Source of the DNA: Rhytidiadelphus loreus
Taxonomy: Eukaryota; Streptophyta; Bryopsida; Hypnales; Hylocomiaceae
Assembly (NCBI GenBank): GCA_947034895.1
Contig: OX344761.1
Location: 92,455,447-92,519,446, forward strand
Direction: 5' to 3'
Length of the DNA: 64,000 bases
Shown piece by piece: positions 49,004-62,089 of this stretch (the first letter of the stretch is position 1; each line of letters opens with the position of its first letter). Both the position numbers and the translations under genes were made by a program. A model generated the notes under the pieces. It was not told where the DNA came from and made no database searches. It was given only the letters and a program-made list of their open reading frames with translations.

Positions 49004-52000
49004 ATGGGTGCGATGGATGGAGGGAGCACCCGATTGGAGCACAACGAGGTGGAGCAGGTGGTGGTGGTGGACTCTGCGGACTCTGGAACTGGAGGTGAGA
49101 ATAATGAGGGCGTCTTGGAGGCGGACGAGTTGAGGGAGGAAGAAGAGATCGATGTGGATGCTGTTAGGGTTTCGGAAGAAGAGCCGGACCTTCCAGCGAA
49201 GGCGGTGAAAGAAAGTGCCGAGGATGGGACTGTTGAAGCAGTTTTAGAGGAAGATGTTGATATTTCGCCGAATGGAAACAGCTTGGCCTCGTTGGCGTCC
49301 ACGCCGCGTGACGTAGCGGCCCGGTTCAGGAACATGTATGTTTATGACAACTCGTTCTCGGTTTTGCCGGCTTCGGCGAGGTTGTTTAAGCAACTCAGGA
49401 AACTGAAGTATTGGGCGAACGAGGTCAAATTACTGCCGGATGAGATCGGGGAATTGACGGAGTTGGAAGAGGTGTACCTGAAAATGTCTCCGACAGGTCT
49501 CGGCAGTTTGCCTCCGCTTGGTAAGCTCAATGGATTGCGAGCTTTGGAACTCCATCAAGCACCTGTACTTCCTTCGTCTGCCACTTTGACGCGCGACATT
49601 GCCCAACTTCGGTCTCTCACGCGCTTATCTGTTTGCCATTTCTCCATCTCGTAAGTTTTACCAAGTCACTATGCTCCAAGTGGTTGAAGGTTTGTGCTCG
49701 TGGAGTCGCTAGGTCGCAGTGTCAAAAGACCATCCACGGAGCGGAGTACTCATGGTGACTGGTTTGAGCATGAATAAGAAGTACATTTAAATCGAATTAG
49801 TCAATATATGCAGAATGGTGATGGTTCGTTGTGTGCAATTGAACAGCTTGGGTTCCATGATGTCAATGATGATCGGGTAGTGGGCTGATCTGCGACGCGA
49901 GTGCTGGTCTTTGGAGGACGTTAGAAGTGTGAGTGCTGACTATTGAAATTGTTGATTTCGGTCACTAAAGGTCTGCGACTAGCAATGCGTGTCCCTTTTT
50001 ACGAGCTGGTCACGGGTTTTCTCGATGCCTAGCTGTTGATTATTGTCTGATGGTACAGGTGGATTCCTGCGGAGATTGGTTCTCTCAAGAACCTAGAGGA
50101 ATTGGACCTGTCTTTCAACAAGTTGAGAGCATTACCAAAGGAAATAGCAGGTCTCAGGGCTTTGAAGAATTTAAGAGTGGCTAGTAACAAGTTGGTGGAG
50201 CTGCCGTCTGAACTTTCGGAGCTGCCGAATTTGACTAGTATTGACGTGGCTCACAATCGCCTCGTTTCGTTCGATTCCCTTGGTCTGCAATCCATGACCT
50301 CACTGAGAGCCCTCAATGCTCAGGTATTTCTAATTGCTTGTTCTATGTTCGTTTATCATTATAAATATTAGGCGTGGTCTGTCTGAGCATGAGAGAATCC
50401 GCGTATGACTCAAGAGCAGCTTGTTCTCAATTAAACAATTCTAAAGATAAGCAGAACCTTCATCATTTGTTTGACTGTATCCTGATGCTTCGGGTCTTGC
50501 TTTTATGTGCCTAGATGCGTGAACTTGTCTGTGATATGCCGACAGATGAGTTTGCCCAGTTGCTATGGGATGGTTGGACAGATGTAAGCTGTAAGATTGA
50601 AGCCTCTTTTTTTTAAATGTTATTATTATTATGCTTTCTTCACGTGTGCGTGCTTACTAGTTTGCGTAATCGTGGTTCTACGTTCCAGTTCAACAAACTG
50701 CAAAGCGTAGGCCGGATTCCAGAGTGGGTATGCTGCCAGCTGGAAGGAAATGATACGCTGGAGGCGGAACTGTATGGTGTGGAGGCTGAGAGTATATTCT
50801 GCGGAGAGGACTATCAGTTGGACTGGGAGGTCTCTCCATCTGCAGGAACTTCTCTTGTTGTCAAAGGTGGGGTTCAAAACATGGATACTTCTGAATCCTG
50901 TACCCTGTTTTATGTTCGAAACTTGCAATTTGATGCTCTGCAAGACAGCATGGCCAGATTCATGGAGATTAATCTTAATCATTAGAAAGCCAAGTCCTGA
51001 ATGTTTAGTTAGTTTGTTCGAGTTGGTCTTTGACCAGTCTGCTTAAGACTTTAGATTTGTAATTGTGGTGTTGCAGTTGACGAGCCTCCGTGTCCATCCG
51101 CGAAAGGAAACTCACCAAACCAGAAAGTAACTGCAAACTTGAAACTAAGGCGCGGATGGCGAAAGCAGGAGAATCAGCAGTATAAAGCTCGGCAGGATCG
51201 TCTAAACAATAGTCGCAAACATCGGAATGATGAGCCCTGTGTTAGCAACGAGGAGGTGAATGTGAGAAACGTGAAGGTAAACTATTCTGTGGAGGTACAA
51301 TGGTTCAACTCCCATTTTCTAGGTTTATGATGAAGTTTTCAGTCTCATTTCTACTCGTTACACATGTTTCGAACATGACCACCTAGTTTGATGCGCAGGT
51401 TGAAGATTTGGCGTATGCAAGTTCCAGTGCGGACGAGAGCGTCATGGATTTGCAGCAGCCAAGTGTTTCGGAATGTGCTCTTGGTGATGCGGGGAGAGAC
51501 GGATGTGGGGAAGGTGTTCGCCGTAGTGTTCCAGCAAAGCTGGAATTGAACTCAAGGATGCAATCTGAGAAAGGTAGTTGCTTCAGTGAGTCAGGTTTGA
51601 ACAGCGGGAATTCGAGAGGAGGGAATATTGGTGGAAAGGCAGATAACTTGGCGGGGTCGAAAGATGAGGGTTATCACAGTGATTTGGACCGTAGAAATGT
51701 GAAAGACAAAAACAGGTCCAGGAAAGCCATCAGTGGTGATAGATCTTCTGGAAACGAGGAAGACAAGTCTTTAGTAGATTCTGAAGGAGGCCTCGGAGAG
51801 GGCACAAAGACCGGGCCATCCATCCATAGTGTAGGAGTCAAGGAGGAGGTAAGATTAAGGCGCCATGGCAGTGATACGGACAGGAATCCAAAGCCAAGTA
51901 AGCGGCGGCGCTCTGCGCAAGATTTTTCAGAAGTTTCGTACAAGTATTATAGTGAATCCTTTTGTGGGTTCAATGAGCGATTGCCAGACGGTTTCTATGA

Positions 52001-55000
52001 TGCGGGCCGGGACCGGCCCTTTTTCTCCTTAGAGGCTCTTGAAAAGGAGCTACCTTCCTTCAATTCAAGGGAGGTCATCCTTGTTGACAGGTAGGTACAA
52101 CCTTTGGACTGCAGTAGAGGGGTAGGTGGTTGGGCAGGTTTCAGACACACGCTGGACGCTTCTTGGCTTTGTGGTTGCCGATTGCGCTCATTCCTGTCTT
52201 CTAGGAGCCCTCCTGTGGGTCTTGCTTTTGGTATAGCTGTGCTCTCAACCGGTTCTGATTGGATGATGAACATCTAACTATTCCTGATTTCTTTTTTGAC
52301 ATTGTACATTGTCCATGTATTCCAAGTACACGGAGAATAAGTGCACGTCGGAGATTTGGGGCATACATGCAGTTTTTGAGAATTTTTTTGGTGAAACCAG
52401 CCTTTCCTGTTTTTTCTCTCTTATATAACCAGAGTTTATCCATTGTACAGTTCATGGATGCCTACAATGATGAAACCACGTATTTTTCCCTTTTTTGGTG
52501 TAGGGAAAGAGACGAAGATTTGGATGAGATTGCACTTTCAGCTCAGCAGCTTCTTGGAAGGTTGGAGTCCCCACTGCTCAAGAATGGTGACGAGCAGATA
52601 AAGAAGAATGTGACAATGGACAGTTTTCAGAGGATAACAATGTTGGCTCTATTTGTTTCTGACTGTTTCGGCGGAAGTGACAAAACTCAGAATGTTACAA
52701 ACATGCGCCGAGCTGCACTTGGAGGCACTGCTGGGGCCCCTTTCGTCTGTTCTTGCAGCTCGAGTGTGAGTGCAGAAAGTTCCAATGGATTTGTAGATAG
52801 TAGTATTGGATCACCACCTGGGGCTGCACTTCCAAGCGTGCTCTCTCTTTGTGAAGCTGCAGTGAAGTATTTGAAGGCACAGAGGGGATCAAACGTGCTT
52901 CCTCTCGGGTCTCTACGATTTGGCGTGTGCCGACATCGTGCAATACTCCTCAAGGTTTGTATAAGGTTACGTTGTCTCTCTATGAACTGGGCTTTTTTTA
53001 CAGACTGAGTAATCAAATTCCATGTATCTTTTTTTCTTCTGTTTGCGGTGACCGTAATGGCTTGACAATGTGAAGTACAATCATCAGCAGTTTGTGGCTA
53101 TGATTATTTTGAATCTCCTGAATGTTGTTGGTCACTTGTATGTCTCCAAATTTTCACACTGAGTTCAGGTTAGTATACTCTTATTGCCAGGATTAGAACA
53201 TGAATCTTCTACTACACACAAAATTGATTGACCGAGTGCATGCGTGCAGTATTTGTGTGACCGAGCAGATCCTATAATTCCATGTGAGCTGGTTCGGGGC
53301 TATTTGGATTACATGCCACATGCCTGGAATGTTATGTTGGTGGAGAACAAGAAAAGCAGCGTTCGTGTTTTGGTTGATGGATGCCGTCCGTTAGACATCC
53401 GCCATGAAAGCGATCTGGAGTACTTCTGCAGGTATTTTTCTCGACTGATGAAATGTAATAATCGAATGCTGCGCTCTTTCAGCTAAAAATATATGTGCTT
53501 ACACCAATTTGAGTGAGGATAGATATTTGTATTTTGGTATGATCAAGGTGAAAAGTTGACTTTGCTAAGTATTCTGGCTGAATAAGCATTGATGGTTGCT
53601 TATAAAATCGACTGTGTATTCTTTTCATTTTCTGGGGTTTGTGGTGCGCAGGTACATCCCTCTGAAGCGGTTTCTTTTACCATCCGCTTTGGACGGGGAC
53701 CAGTTTTTATCAAATAGTGGCATTCCATCTCCCGTCTTATTTGAAGAGATTGGTCAAGGCGCTTCAGGAGCTTCTGTTCGTCGCTGTAAATTTGGAGATC
53801 TGACAGCTGCAGCAAAGGTTTCCACTTTCCCAGAGCATGTATTATTGAAGTATCTGTCGTTGAATTACTCATGGTGGTAAATTTGTTCTTGATAATTTGG
53901 GAAGTGCAATTCAGAGTCTGTTTTATTCTTTTGTAGCTTTCTTGGCGGCTATCTATACCACAACACCTCCTAATGGTCGTGTTATGATTCAATAATTGAG
54001 AGTTCATTGAGTGTCCAAACTTCAAGGTTGAGATTAGGGTTCAATATATTAGTGATTTATATTTCCTGCAATGATAGCATTAATTTGTCTATTTGATTAA
54101 TCACCTTACAATCGCTTTGACAGGTTCGACAACTTACAAGTGTTGGAGAAAGCTTGTCTGGAAAGGGCCCAGAAAGCAGCTGTTTGAGTGAACTGCGCAT
54201 ACTTTGCAGCCTTGGCAAGCATCCTTGTATCGTCACTCTGTATGGCCATCAGTTTGTTTCTCAGTCAGACTCAGGTTCTCAGCTTATCATCTACATGGAA
54301 CATGTCAAAGGAGGGTCTTTAGAGGTATTTCTTACTTCCCTGCGGATTTTTCTCGCTTGGTTTACTTCTAGGATGAATTTGAATGCATTCCTCAATATTA
54401 TTGAGATTGCCCTGTTATCTCTAATAGATGTGCTTCTGGAGTGCTTCAAAAGTAGAGATTGCCTTATCAGAGAGGCTCTTTAACAGCTATGCTTTGTATG
54501 CAGGGTGTAATCAAAGAAGTGTCTAAAGAAGGGAAAGAATTCATGTCTCCCAGGCTTGCTTGCCAGGTGGCAAGAAATGTAGCATGTGCTTTGGGTATGC
54601 TACACTCCAAAGGCATTCTTCACAGGGATATAAAGAGCAGCAACGTGCTGGTTGATATGGACTCAAAACAAGGTCCTGATGGGGGACCTGTTGTGAAATT
54701 ATGCGATTTTGATAGGGCTGTTCCGTTAAGCTCATCAGCTGCCCATACATGCTACTTGGCTCATCGTGGCGTTCCAGCTGTTGATGTCTGCGTTGGAACT
54801 CCTCGTTGGATTGCTCCCGAGGTTCTGCAAGCTATGTATGGGAGGCATGCTTATGGTTTGGTACGTAGTTACCTTTCCTACAATGAGCTATTTTATGGCA
54901 TTGTATTCTAGGCTGTGCTAGAACGTAATGCAAGTTGGTTCTGGAGCACTTCACATTTGACGATAGGCTAATGTGGTCTCTGTCTGGGTTTCGTCATTTG

Positions 55001-56424
55001 ATCAGCGCTATTGTCATTGGATGTGTTCTGTTGCGTTTAGATTGAGTTATTACTCACCTACAAGAACTCATGTTCATGTTGTCTTTTTGTTCCTCTCTGT
55101 TGTACATATCCGCCGATTGCTAATAATGATGCAGTTATTATCTATACTGCGGCTCACTGATGACTTCATATGTTGCAGGAAGCGGATGTGTGGTCTTTTG
55201 GCTGCCTGTTAGCTGAATTACTCACTCTCAGAGTTCCATATTCAGGGCTCAATGAGTCGGAGGTCCACTCTTGTATTCAGGTAAAGTGCTTGAACTAAGT
55301 CTGGGAACTTGTCTGCAACTTGGTTGGGATTTAGAGTAAGTCGTTTTTTGTGATGACTCGTTGTTCAGAGTTTTGCTTCATCATGACAGGTAGTGGCATT
55401 TTCGATTATGGCTAGGACAACTCATATTAGGTGTTGTTAGACTAGGTTTGAGTTGGCATGATAAGCTTCCAAAAATCTAGCTCCCCAATAGAACACTGGT
55501 TTCCAAGGACTGCTGGGCACTAATGGCTGGTACTTGTTGTCTCTCTTTTGCCTTGTCGTCACTGCTTTTCACACAAATCTATGAAACTCACATGACTCTT
55601 TCTACCTTGGGCTCATCTTACCTCCCATGCGGTACGCAAAGTGATAAAGCAACCAATAGTAGGTATCACTGTTAGTGAATGAATCACAGGTGGATGGAGA
55701 GAGAACCAATAGCTTGCAAGCTCCGGTTAACAACCAGAGAATTCCATCACCCAAGGGTTTAGTAGGAAGATGGCTCATGATTGAGAGGCTGTGGCTTCAT
55801 CTCCCTCTTCATAGGGTTCCTTTTCCACCTTCGAAGGATTTAATGATTGTCCTTCAATGATTCCATTCAGCAAGCTTTCTGCCTGTCTTGACACCCGCTG
55901 ATGATTTCTCTAGTTTTCTCCGAATTTCTCTTCGTGTGGTCCCTAGTCTAAGTTTGTGTCCTTGCCACCAGGAGTCGCTGACGGTGAGATCTAACATGTT
56001 TAAATTTGCACGTTTGTGGATTCAGATGGGTCAACGTCCGCATTTATCAGCTGAGTTAGAGAATTTAGTCGCTCAACCTTTTCCTGAGAAGAATCCTGCA
56101 ACTGACGATATTGAGATCCTCAGAGTGTTGGTTAAACTTTTCTATTCCTGCACAAAAGCAAGTCCGACCCAACGTCCCACTGTAAAGGAGATCTTTACTG
56201 TGCTTTCCGAGGTTTCCAGACCTGCCTCGATAACTGTGGATCCACCGTTTCAAGAGGAAGCTGCTGCTGCTGATTCCTCGAACGTCCAGGTGACCGGGCC
56301 AAACATTTTAAAACCCCTTGTAGAAGGAACTGCAACGAATGAAGCAGGGTTGCCTTGCAGTTGCGGAGGGAAGCAGTGTCCACGCTGTGAATCAGAAGAC
56401 GTGCCTGAAGCAAAGTCTGTTTGA
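49004..56424 (+). CDS. LRR-EDR1-domain protein kinase (At1g04210-like)
   Basis: Predicted intracellular TKL/MAP3K-like kinase. Exons: 49004-49650, 50059-50323, 50689-50866, 51077-51276, 51399-52090, 52504-52954, 53250-53431, 53652-53817, 54124-54324, 54504-54860, 55179-55280, 56026-56424; 1279 aa in frame. Residues ~1-108 are acidic. LRRs occupy ~110-330 (LPDEIGELTELEEVYL, WIPAEIGSLKNLEELDLSFN). A basic, Ser-rich linker runs ~365-605. An EDR1/CTR1-type domain follows at ~610-870 (LPDGFYDAGRDRPF, LPLGSLRFGVCRHRAILLK, PCELVRGYLDYMPHAWN). The kinase starts at ~900: GQGASG loop, Lys~927, HRD 1034-1036, DFD in place of DFG at 1062-1064, and GTPRWIAPEV. The C-tail has CSCGGKQCPRC. No signal peptide or membrane segment. 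The same architecture exists in Arabidopsis; its role is unknown to me. Confidence 0.93.
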
Positions 56425-57240
56425 TTTTATCCAGTATGATAAGTGGGTAGTTGATGAGGAGCCCCCTCTAGTAGTTCACTAGATGAATCAGGATGGAGTT
56501 CCGCTGTTGCAGCACTGTGCAGTCGCCAAGACCTGGTATTTGCAGGCCCTGATTACGTAGGTCCGGAGCATACAGTATCTAGGGGTTAGAGGTATCCAGT
56601 GATGGACATATTGCTGGTATTCCATTCTCATCCTTGCAGTTTTATACAATATTTTTCCTTTGAGAAAGTTAGTTACCCGTTTGAATTGTGCATGACTTTG
56701 TTCTCATTGCGATCTGTTTAGTACAGTTCTGGTGGAGGCACACCTACGAGGGAGAGAGCAAATCGTCTTGGAAATTGCGAAAGTTTGTGTTTCGGTGGTT
56801 TGTTATCTTGGTCTTTTCGTGCCTGGGTTGTCGTACTCATAGAAGCGGTCGGGGAATATTCCTGACTGGTAATGGATTTTTATTTGAGTTCATCCCCGAA
56901 ATCATTACTGGAAACAAGTGTGTACTGTTGAGTCCGCTCACTGACGATTCTTCAGGTGTCCCTGAGATTATGTGCAGGCTGTTGTCGTGGTGGGAAAGTG
57001 GACCAGGTGTTGGGGGGGGGAACAGTGGACAGGGTGTTGGGAATAGCGGCCTGGGTGTTGGGAATAGCGACCTGGGTGTTGGGAATAGCGGCCTGGGTGT
57101 TGGAAATAGCGGCCTGGGTGTTGAGCGGGATAACTTATGTGGTGAGAGTGGTGGGCCAACTGTTTCGTTAAGGACACTGCAAGCCCCACGGGCATTTTGA
57201 CAGTCAAAACCTGAGTTTTCACATAGTTCTTGATTTTAAA
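56425..57240 (+). other. 3' flank of the kinase gene with open frame
   Basis: Balanced composition continues about 750 bases past the stop, then drops abruptly into AT-rich repeat. A frame stays open from about 56688 to 57200 with no good ATG or motif. It probably includes the 3' UTR. Confidence 0.4.
57034..57124. repeat. 21-bp minisatellite
   Basis: Unit GTGTTGGGAATAGCGGCCTG plus G repeats at 57034, 57055, 57076, 57097 and partially at 57118, with a looser copy at 57008. Because 21 is a multiple of three, the open frame reads repeated GVGNSGL. Confidence 0.95.
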
Positions 57241-58421
57241 TCTTCTTAAGCTTACCTAAGAAAATGTAGCTCCCATAATCTACTTTCTACTCCATTTTAA
57301 TTTTTTCCAAAATTGTTAAAGTTGTAATTTTGGTGACACTTTGAAGATAGCATCTTGAAAGCTCAAAATAAACTTTCTCTATTGAATTTCTTTTGGTGTG
57401 AGCTCAAGAAGTACATCAATTACATTATGATGTTTGTCACTACTATTTCCATTTTCCTTTAAAATTTCATACTATTCTAAGCATTTTTAGAAAGATATTT
57501 CAAATCATATAAAATTCAATTTGATGTTTTTAATTTATGAAAAATTAAATTAAATTTTAGACATATATTACTACATGAAAAAAATATCAAACTTTTGAAA
57601 TGTTTTGTTTCAATGTAGAATTCTAATGAAGTTTGACCTAGTCTAGAGATGAAATGTCTTTTTTAAGGGTTAATATTTAAAATGACATTCCATATTCCAT
57701 GTTCAAAATTAAATACATTACAATGAAGTTTAACCCCTTAAAGACGAGATGTTTAAACATTGAACAATAGATGAATGCAAATACATCTCAATTACACAAA
57801 AAATGCATTTTTTCATCCATCAATTTCTTTTGAAGATTTTTGTATTAGTTCTTTATGGTATAGAATTTGCTTTGCAAATATTCTATAATTCAAAGGGTAT
57901 TAGTAAGGGGCATTCCACACCATAGTCAAAGATCAAGAGATTGTCAATTTCCACCAATCAAGATTGCCAAATTTTTGGTTTTTTGCAATCTCGACTGGTA
58001 GAAATTGATAGCCTCCATGAACCTTTGGTCATAGTGTAAAGTGCCCTTAAATTTGGCCTTAAAAAATAACTTTTTCAATTCAAAAAATGATCCTTCAAAA
58101 ATTATTGAATAAAAAGTAAAAATAAAACTTCGAAAATCACTATGATTAGAACTTAAAGGAAAAAAAATTCTTATGAAAATCACAAATATTCACTCTACAA
58201 TTGATTTTAGAAGGAATTTTCAATTTTTGGTTTCAAATTTTATTGAAAAATATTGGTTTGTATATTAGTTGATCTAATTATATGGATATGATTTGTGGAT
58301 CACATTTTACAACTATTGTTTGATTGAGAGTCATCATTAAATGATTATTCTAAGTTGCATTTTGGAGTTTTGGAAATCTAGACCCCCACCCCTTGAACCT
58401 TGAGTTAAGGATTAACCCTAG
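57241..58421. repeat. AT-rich spacer with a dispersed repeat starting at 57730
   Basis: From TTAACCCCTTAAAGACGAG (57730) to about 58330 the sequence aligns by eye with the repeat in PSF2 intron 4 (28021-28390) and, more weakly, with about 7440-7580. No gene visible. Confidence 0.55.
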
Positions 58422-58783
58422 AAGGATGCCAAGGAAATTTTGAGTCCTTTAGATGTCAATCAAACTTTGTACATATAAAAAAATGGATGATTTTCATTTG
58501 GATTTTTTTGTACAACTTCTTTAAAGCTATATCCACATCATTGACTTAGTAGTTTATCCATAATTAATTGAGCTTTTATTTCTTAAAACTTGATTTTGAC
58601 ATTCAAAACAATTTCCTTTGCTTCTAAGCAAAGCTTAAAAAAGATGAAGCTTCTAAAAACAATAAAGAATAAATGGAGGATACATAGTGAAAGTTTGACT
58701 ATAAAGTCACTTGGTCATAGACTCTATCCTTTAGGGATTAGGGTAGGAAGCCCATTGTAAACTATGTGGTCACAGTGCATAGT

Positions 58784-58952
58784 TAAGGTATGGAGCCCAT
58801 TATGGACCCCAAATCCAATTCCTCCAATTCAATGCAAATCTACACAAGTCAAACATTTCAAGGCTTGTTTTTATGGACTAATGTACATTTGTATTGAATT
58901 GGGAGAATTGGGAGAATTGGGTTGAAGGTCTATAATAAGCTCCCTACCTTGC
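58784..58952. mobile_element. TAAGGTATGGAGC-ended MITE, ~170 bp
   Basis: Imperfect inverted arms of about 60 bases. Left: AAGGTATGGAGCCCATTATG then CCAATTCAATGCAAAT. Right in reverse: AAGGTAGGGAGCTTATTATA then CCAATTCAATACAAAT. No ORF. Confidence 0.7.
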
Positions 58953-58989
58953 ACTTAGTGGATTTACAAATTATTATAGTATAAGAACA

Positions 58990-59177
58990 CACTATAAGAA
59001 ACATGTGTCTAACATGACGGATTTTAAGTGACATTTATTGTGACAACTCATGTTTTTATGTCAACTATAATGTTCAACGATGTTTTGTTGAACATTATAG
59101 TTGACATAAAAACATGGGTTGTCACAATAGATGTCACCTAAAATCTGTCTTGTTAGATACATGGATTTCTTATAGTG
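58990..59177. mobile_element. CACTA-type foldback MITE, 188 bp, TSD ACA
   Basis: Begins CACTATAAGAAA and ends with its reverse complement. Almost the whole element is two ~90-base inverted arms that differ at fewer than ten positions around a tiny loop near 59083. The 3-base direct repeat ACA flanks both ends (58987-58989 and 59178-59180). CACTA termini with a 3-bp target duplication define the EnSpm/CACTA superfamily. Confidence 0.92.
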
Positions 59178-60169
59178 ACAATAAATCAAAGAATATTTCA
59201 CATGTATTTTAGTCAATTCACTTTAGGGAAGAAAATTATACATTATAAGCAATAAAATCCCATTGTGGACCCTGGGAGTGACTATTCTTGTCGACTTTTG
59301 ATGCTAATGTGTCACTTTAATTAATTCCCCACATGGTTCTAATGGCAATTCAAAAGTGTTTCCTTCATATTGTGGAATAATGAATGAACTCCTTGAATTG
59401 TGTAAAATCCTCATGGTAGTCTTCAAGAATTCATGTAGTAGTGACTTTTCAACTCAATTTCAACAATGTGTACAATTTAATTTGCATTAGGATATAAGTG
59501 AGAGAAATTGGATTTTAGACCATAGAATTTAATTGGGCTAGCTTATTTTAGGAGAATCTATAAGAGGAGGGCTAGTGGTTCAAGAAAGTTCATTTGGGCA
59601 AAACACAAAATACAAGACTCAACCATGCTATGCTGAGGAAGCATAACTTTTGCTACTAGCACCAATTGTAATAAAAATTAGATTACTAGAAAGAGGATAC
59701 ATTCCCTAATCTTCAAAAAAGTTTCAAAAATCATAGTGAAAATGGACATCATAGCACTACAAGAAATCAGAGACATTTGTGAATGAGCAACAATGACTTA
59801 GTGTCCAATTTGACTTAAGAATGATTGTTGACTCCGTAATTGCACCAAACTTGAAACATCTACAATGTCCGAGTGATTTTGCAATCATGATTGTGACTGC
59901 AAAATGCAGAGGGGAAAAACTTTGAGGTTCATTTGTAGTTTTCCATTCACAATGTTGTTGACCTTTGGTGGGAAAACTTGGTGTATCCAACGTGGAGAAC
60001 TTAGTTACAAACAACGACTTGGCTATCATACAATGTACTCTTCACTTTGAAATGACTTGTAGGCGAACTAGACAACTTCAAAATGAATTTTCAAAGTGGA
60101 CATTATATAGAAACCTCTTCAAAATCCTATAAAATCTAATACATGATAATTAGAACCTTTAGGGGTTAA

Positions 60170-62089
60170 GCATTAATAGCACCTAGAAGTATCTCCATAT
60201 CATCTTGCATATCATTGAGAGTGCATTGCATATGTGAAAAGATTTTGTGTTGTGACTTTATCTTATGAAAGTGAACAAAAAGTACAAGCTTTTTCTTATT
60301 ATAAAGCTTCATTATAATTCCATTTATTAATGTTTTTTTTAAAATTAACTATATATTAAGACATCAAAATTCATATCACTACAAAAAAAACTTTTCATAT
60401 ACAAAAAATATTGTACATTATATTGTACAATATCACTACATAAGTAGAACATATATTACTAAGACGAAGCCCATTGCAATGCAATGGTGATTTGAACCAT
60501 GTTACCATGTAGTCAAAATTTATATGTATGAATGGATGGTTTTGTCCCTAGATGAAAGTTTGTTGATGAAAATGAGGCCAAATTTTGTGACAAAGGTTGG
60601 CAACAATGTTTGCATGTATATATTCAAAATATCATGATCTTCTTATTTCATTTGACTAGACTTTTGGATTTCACTGTCAATTTGACTAAATTTTTTTTGT
60701 TATTATAAATAGGATTGAAAAACTTCCAATACCTTTTGCAGAAGTATATAATGAAATGAATTGTTGGATTTGTAAGTTTACAATTAGATTAGGAGTGAGA
60801 TGGCTTTAAAACTAGTAAAATTCTAGCTATGGCAATTTGTCATTTTTAATTACTTATTTCTTGAATTCATTTTGAAATAGCATTTTTTTGGATTGGAAAA
60901 TCTGAATTTTAAGGTACAATATGCTTGCACTTTTTGAATTAAAAAACATTGACTAAGAAGAATTCCAAAAATCAAAGTCTTTCAAATCATGAAAAATAAA
61001 TAAATAATTTGGAAAATTGAATGAATGAAAGTATCCATGTTTTTGTATTTAGGAAATTTGCTTGATTTTAATCATTATCAATAATGTAGGTGCTAAAAAA
61101 ATGAAGGGATATGAAAATTTGAATTATTGGACTTCAATTTGTCTAGAAGAGTAGAGTGGTATGCATAATATTTTAATCCCCAAGTGCCTAAGCCTTTCTA
61201 AATGTGTTTTTCCTATGAAAAAAAGTATGGGCTTATAGTTATTTTCAATGAAGTAAATTGATTTTTTTCAAAATCAAACCGTATTACTGTATAGATGAGC
61301 TTCCTTATTAATGTGCATACCAATTTTGAGTTTGCATATCAATTTTGAATGTGAAATTGCATAGGAGTTGTGAGATTATAACAATAGAAATGTACATATC
61401 TCGGTACATATCCTATTTTCAATATGCCACCCCTCCCTACAAAATTTGAGAAATTTGCATATAAGAGTTTTGGAATTGGAGGTGACATAAACAAGAAATT
61501 GTGTTAGCATACTAAATGCACTTCCAAAAATCTTAAGTTCAAATGAAGAGCTATCCTACTCATTACACAACAACCTTGTAATTGTTGAAATGTAATTTTT
61601 TTATAACTAGAAATTGCAAATAACTCCAACTCAACACTTGCATCTTTAAATTTTCAATGGTGAAAATCATGAAAACTCTGACATACTCACTAGGATCCTA
61701 CACTTGTGGAGGCATAATGCAAATCACAGACGACATTCCAACACCAAAATTTGTAGATCTTCTTCGATGATTCAAGAACATCAATGCTTTTGAAGTAGTG
61801 ATGCTAGTGGATTTAGAAAGGCACGTACTTTAAGTGTGAGATTGGTGGTGCTTGCCCTTAAGTGGACTACTAATTTCTCTACTACCTACTGTGGAAGAAG
61901 AATAATGACTGAATTGGAAATTATCCTATTAGTATAATAAGTTTGTTCTAAGCAAAATTTTAAGTAGGGTTCAATATCTAGTGGATTTTAATTCTAGCCA
62001 AGTTGCATAATTCAAAAGGATTTGCATTAAATTACTTCCAACTTACACTCTTAATTCTTGAACTTTATCTTTTTTATTCTTTTAATTAT
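60170..62089. other. AT-rich spacer, no gene seen
   Basis: Contains one more family-like terminus (TTAATCCCCAAGTGCC at 61173). ORFs are short and without motifs. Confidence 0.5.

Larger units (their letters stand above)
58422..60169. mobile_element. Possible large TTAA-bordered element, ~1.75 kb, with nested MITEs
   Basis: Left end TTAACCCTAGAAGGATGCC; right end in reverse TTAACCCCTAAAGGTTC. Both borders are TTAA. It encloses the TAAGGTA MITE at 58784 and the CACTA foldback at 58990. The pairing of these two ends is inferred from orientation only. Confidence 0.45.

Noticed and set aside
56688..57200. 170-codon frame after the kinase stop
   Set aside because: No convincing ATG or domain, and the length is helped by a 21-bp minisatellite. 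Kept only as an observation.
60380..60400. CACTACAAAAAAAACTTTT as another CACTA transposon end
   Set aside because: The match beyond CACTACAA is a poly-A run, and no partner end or target duplication was found.
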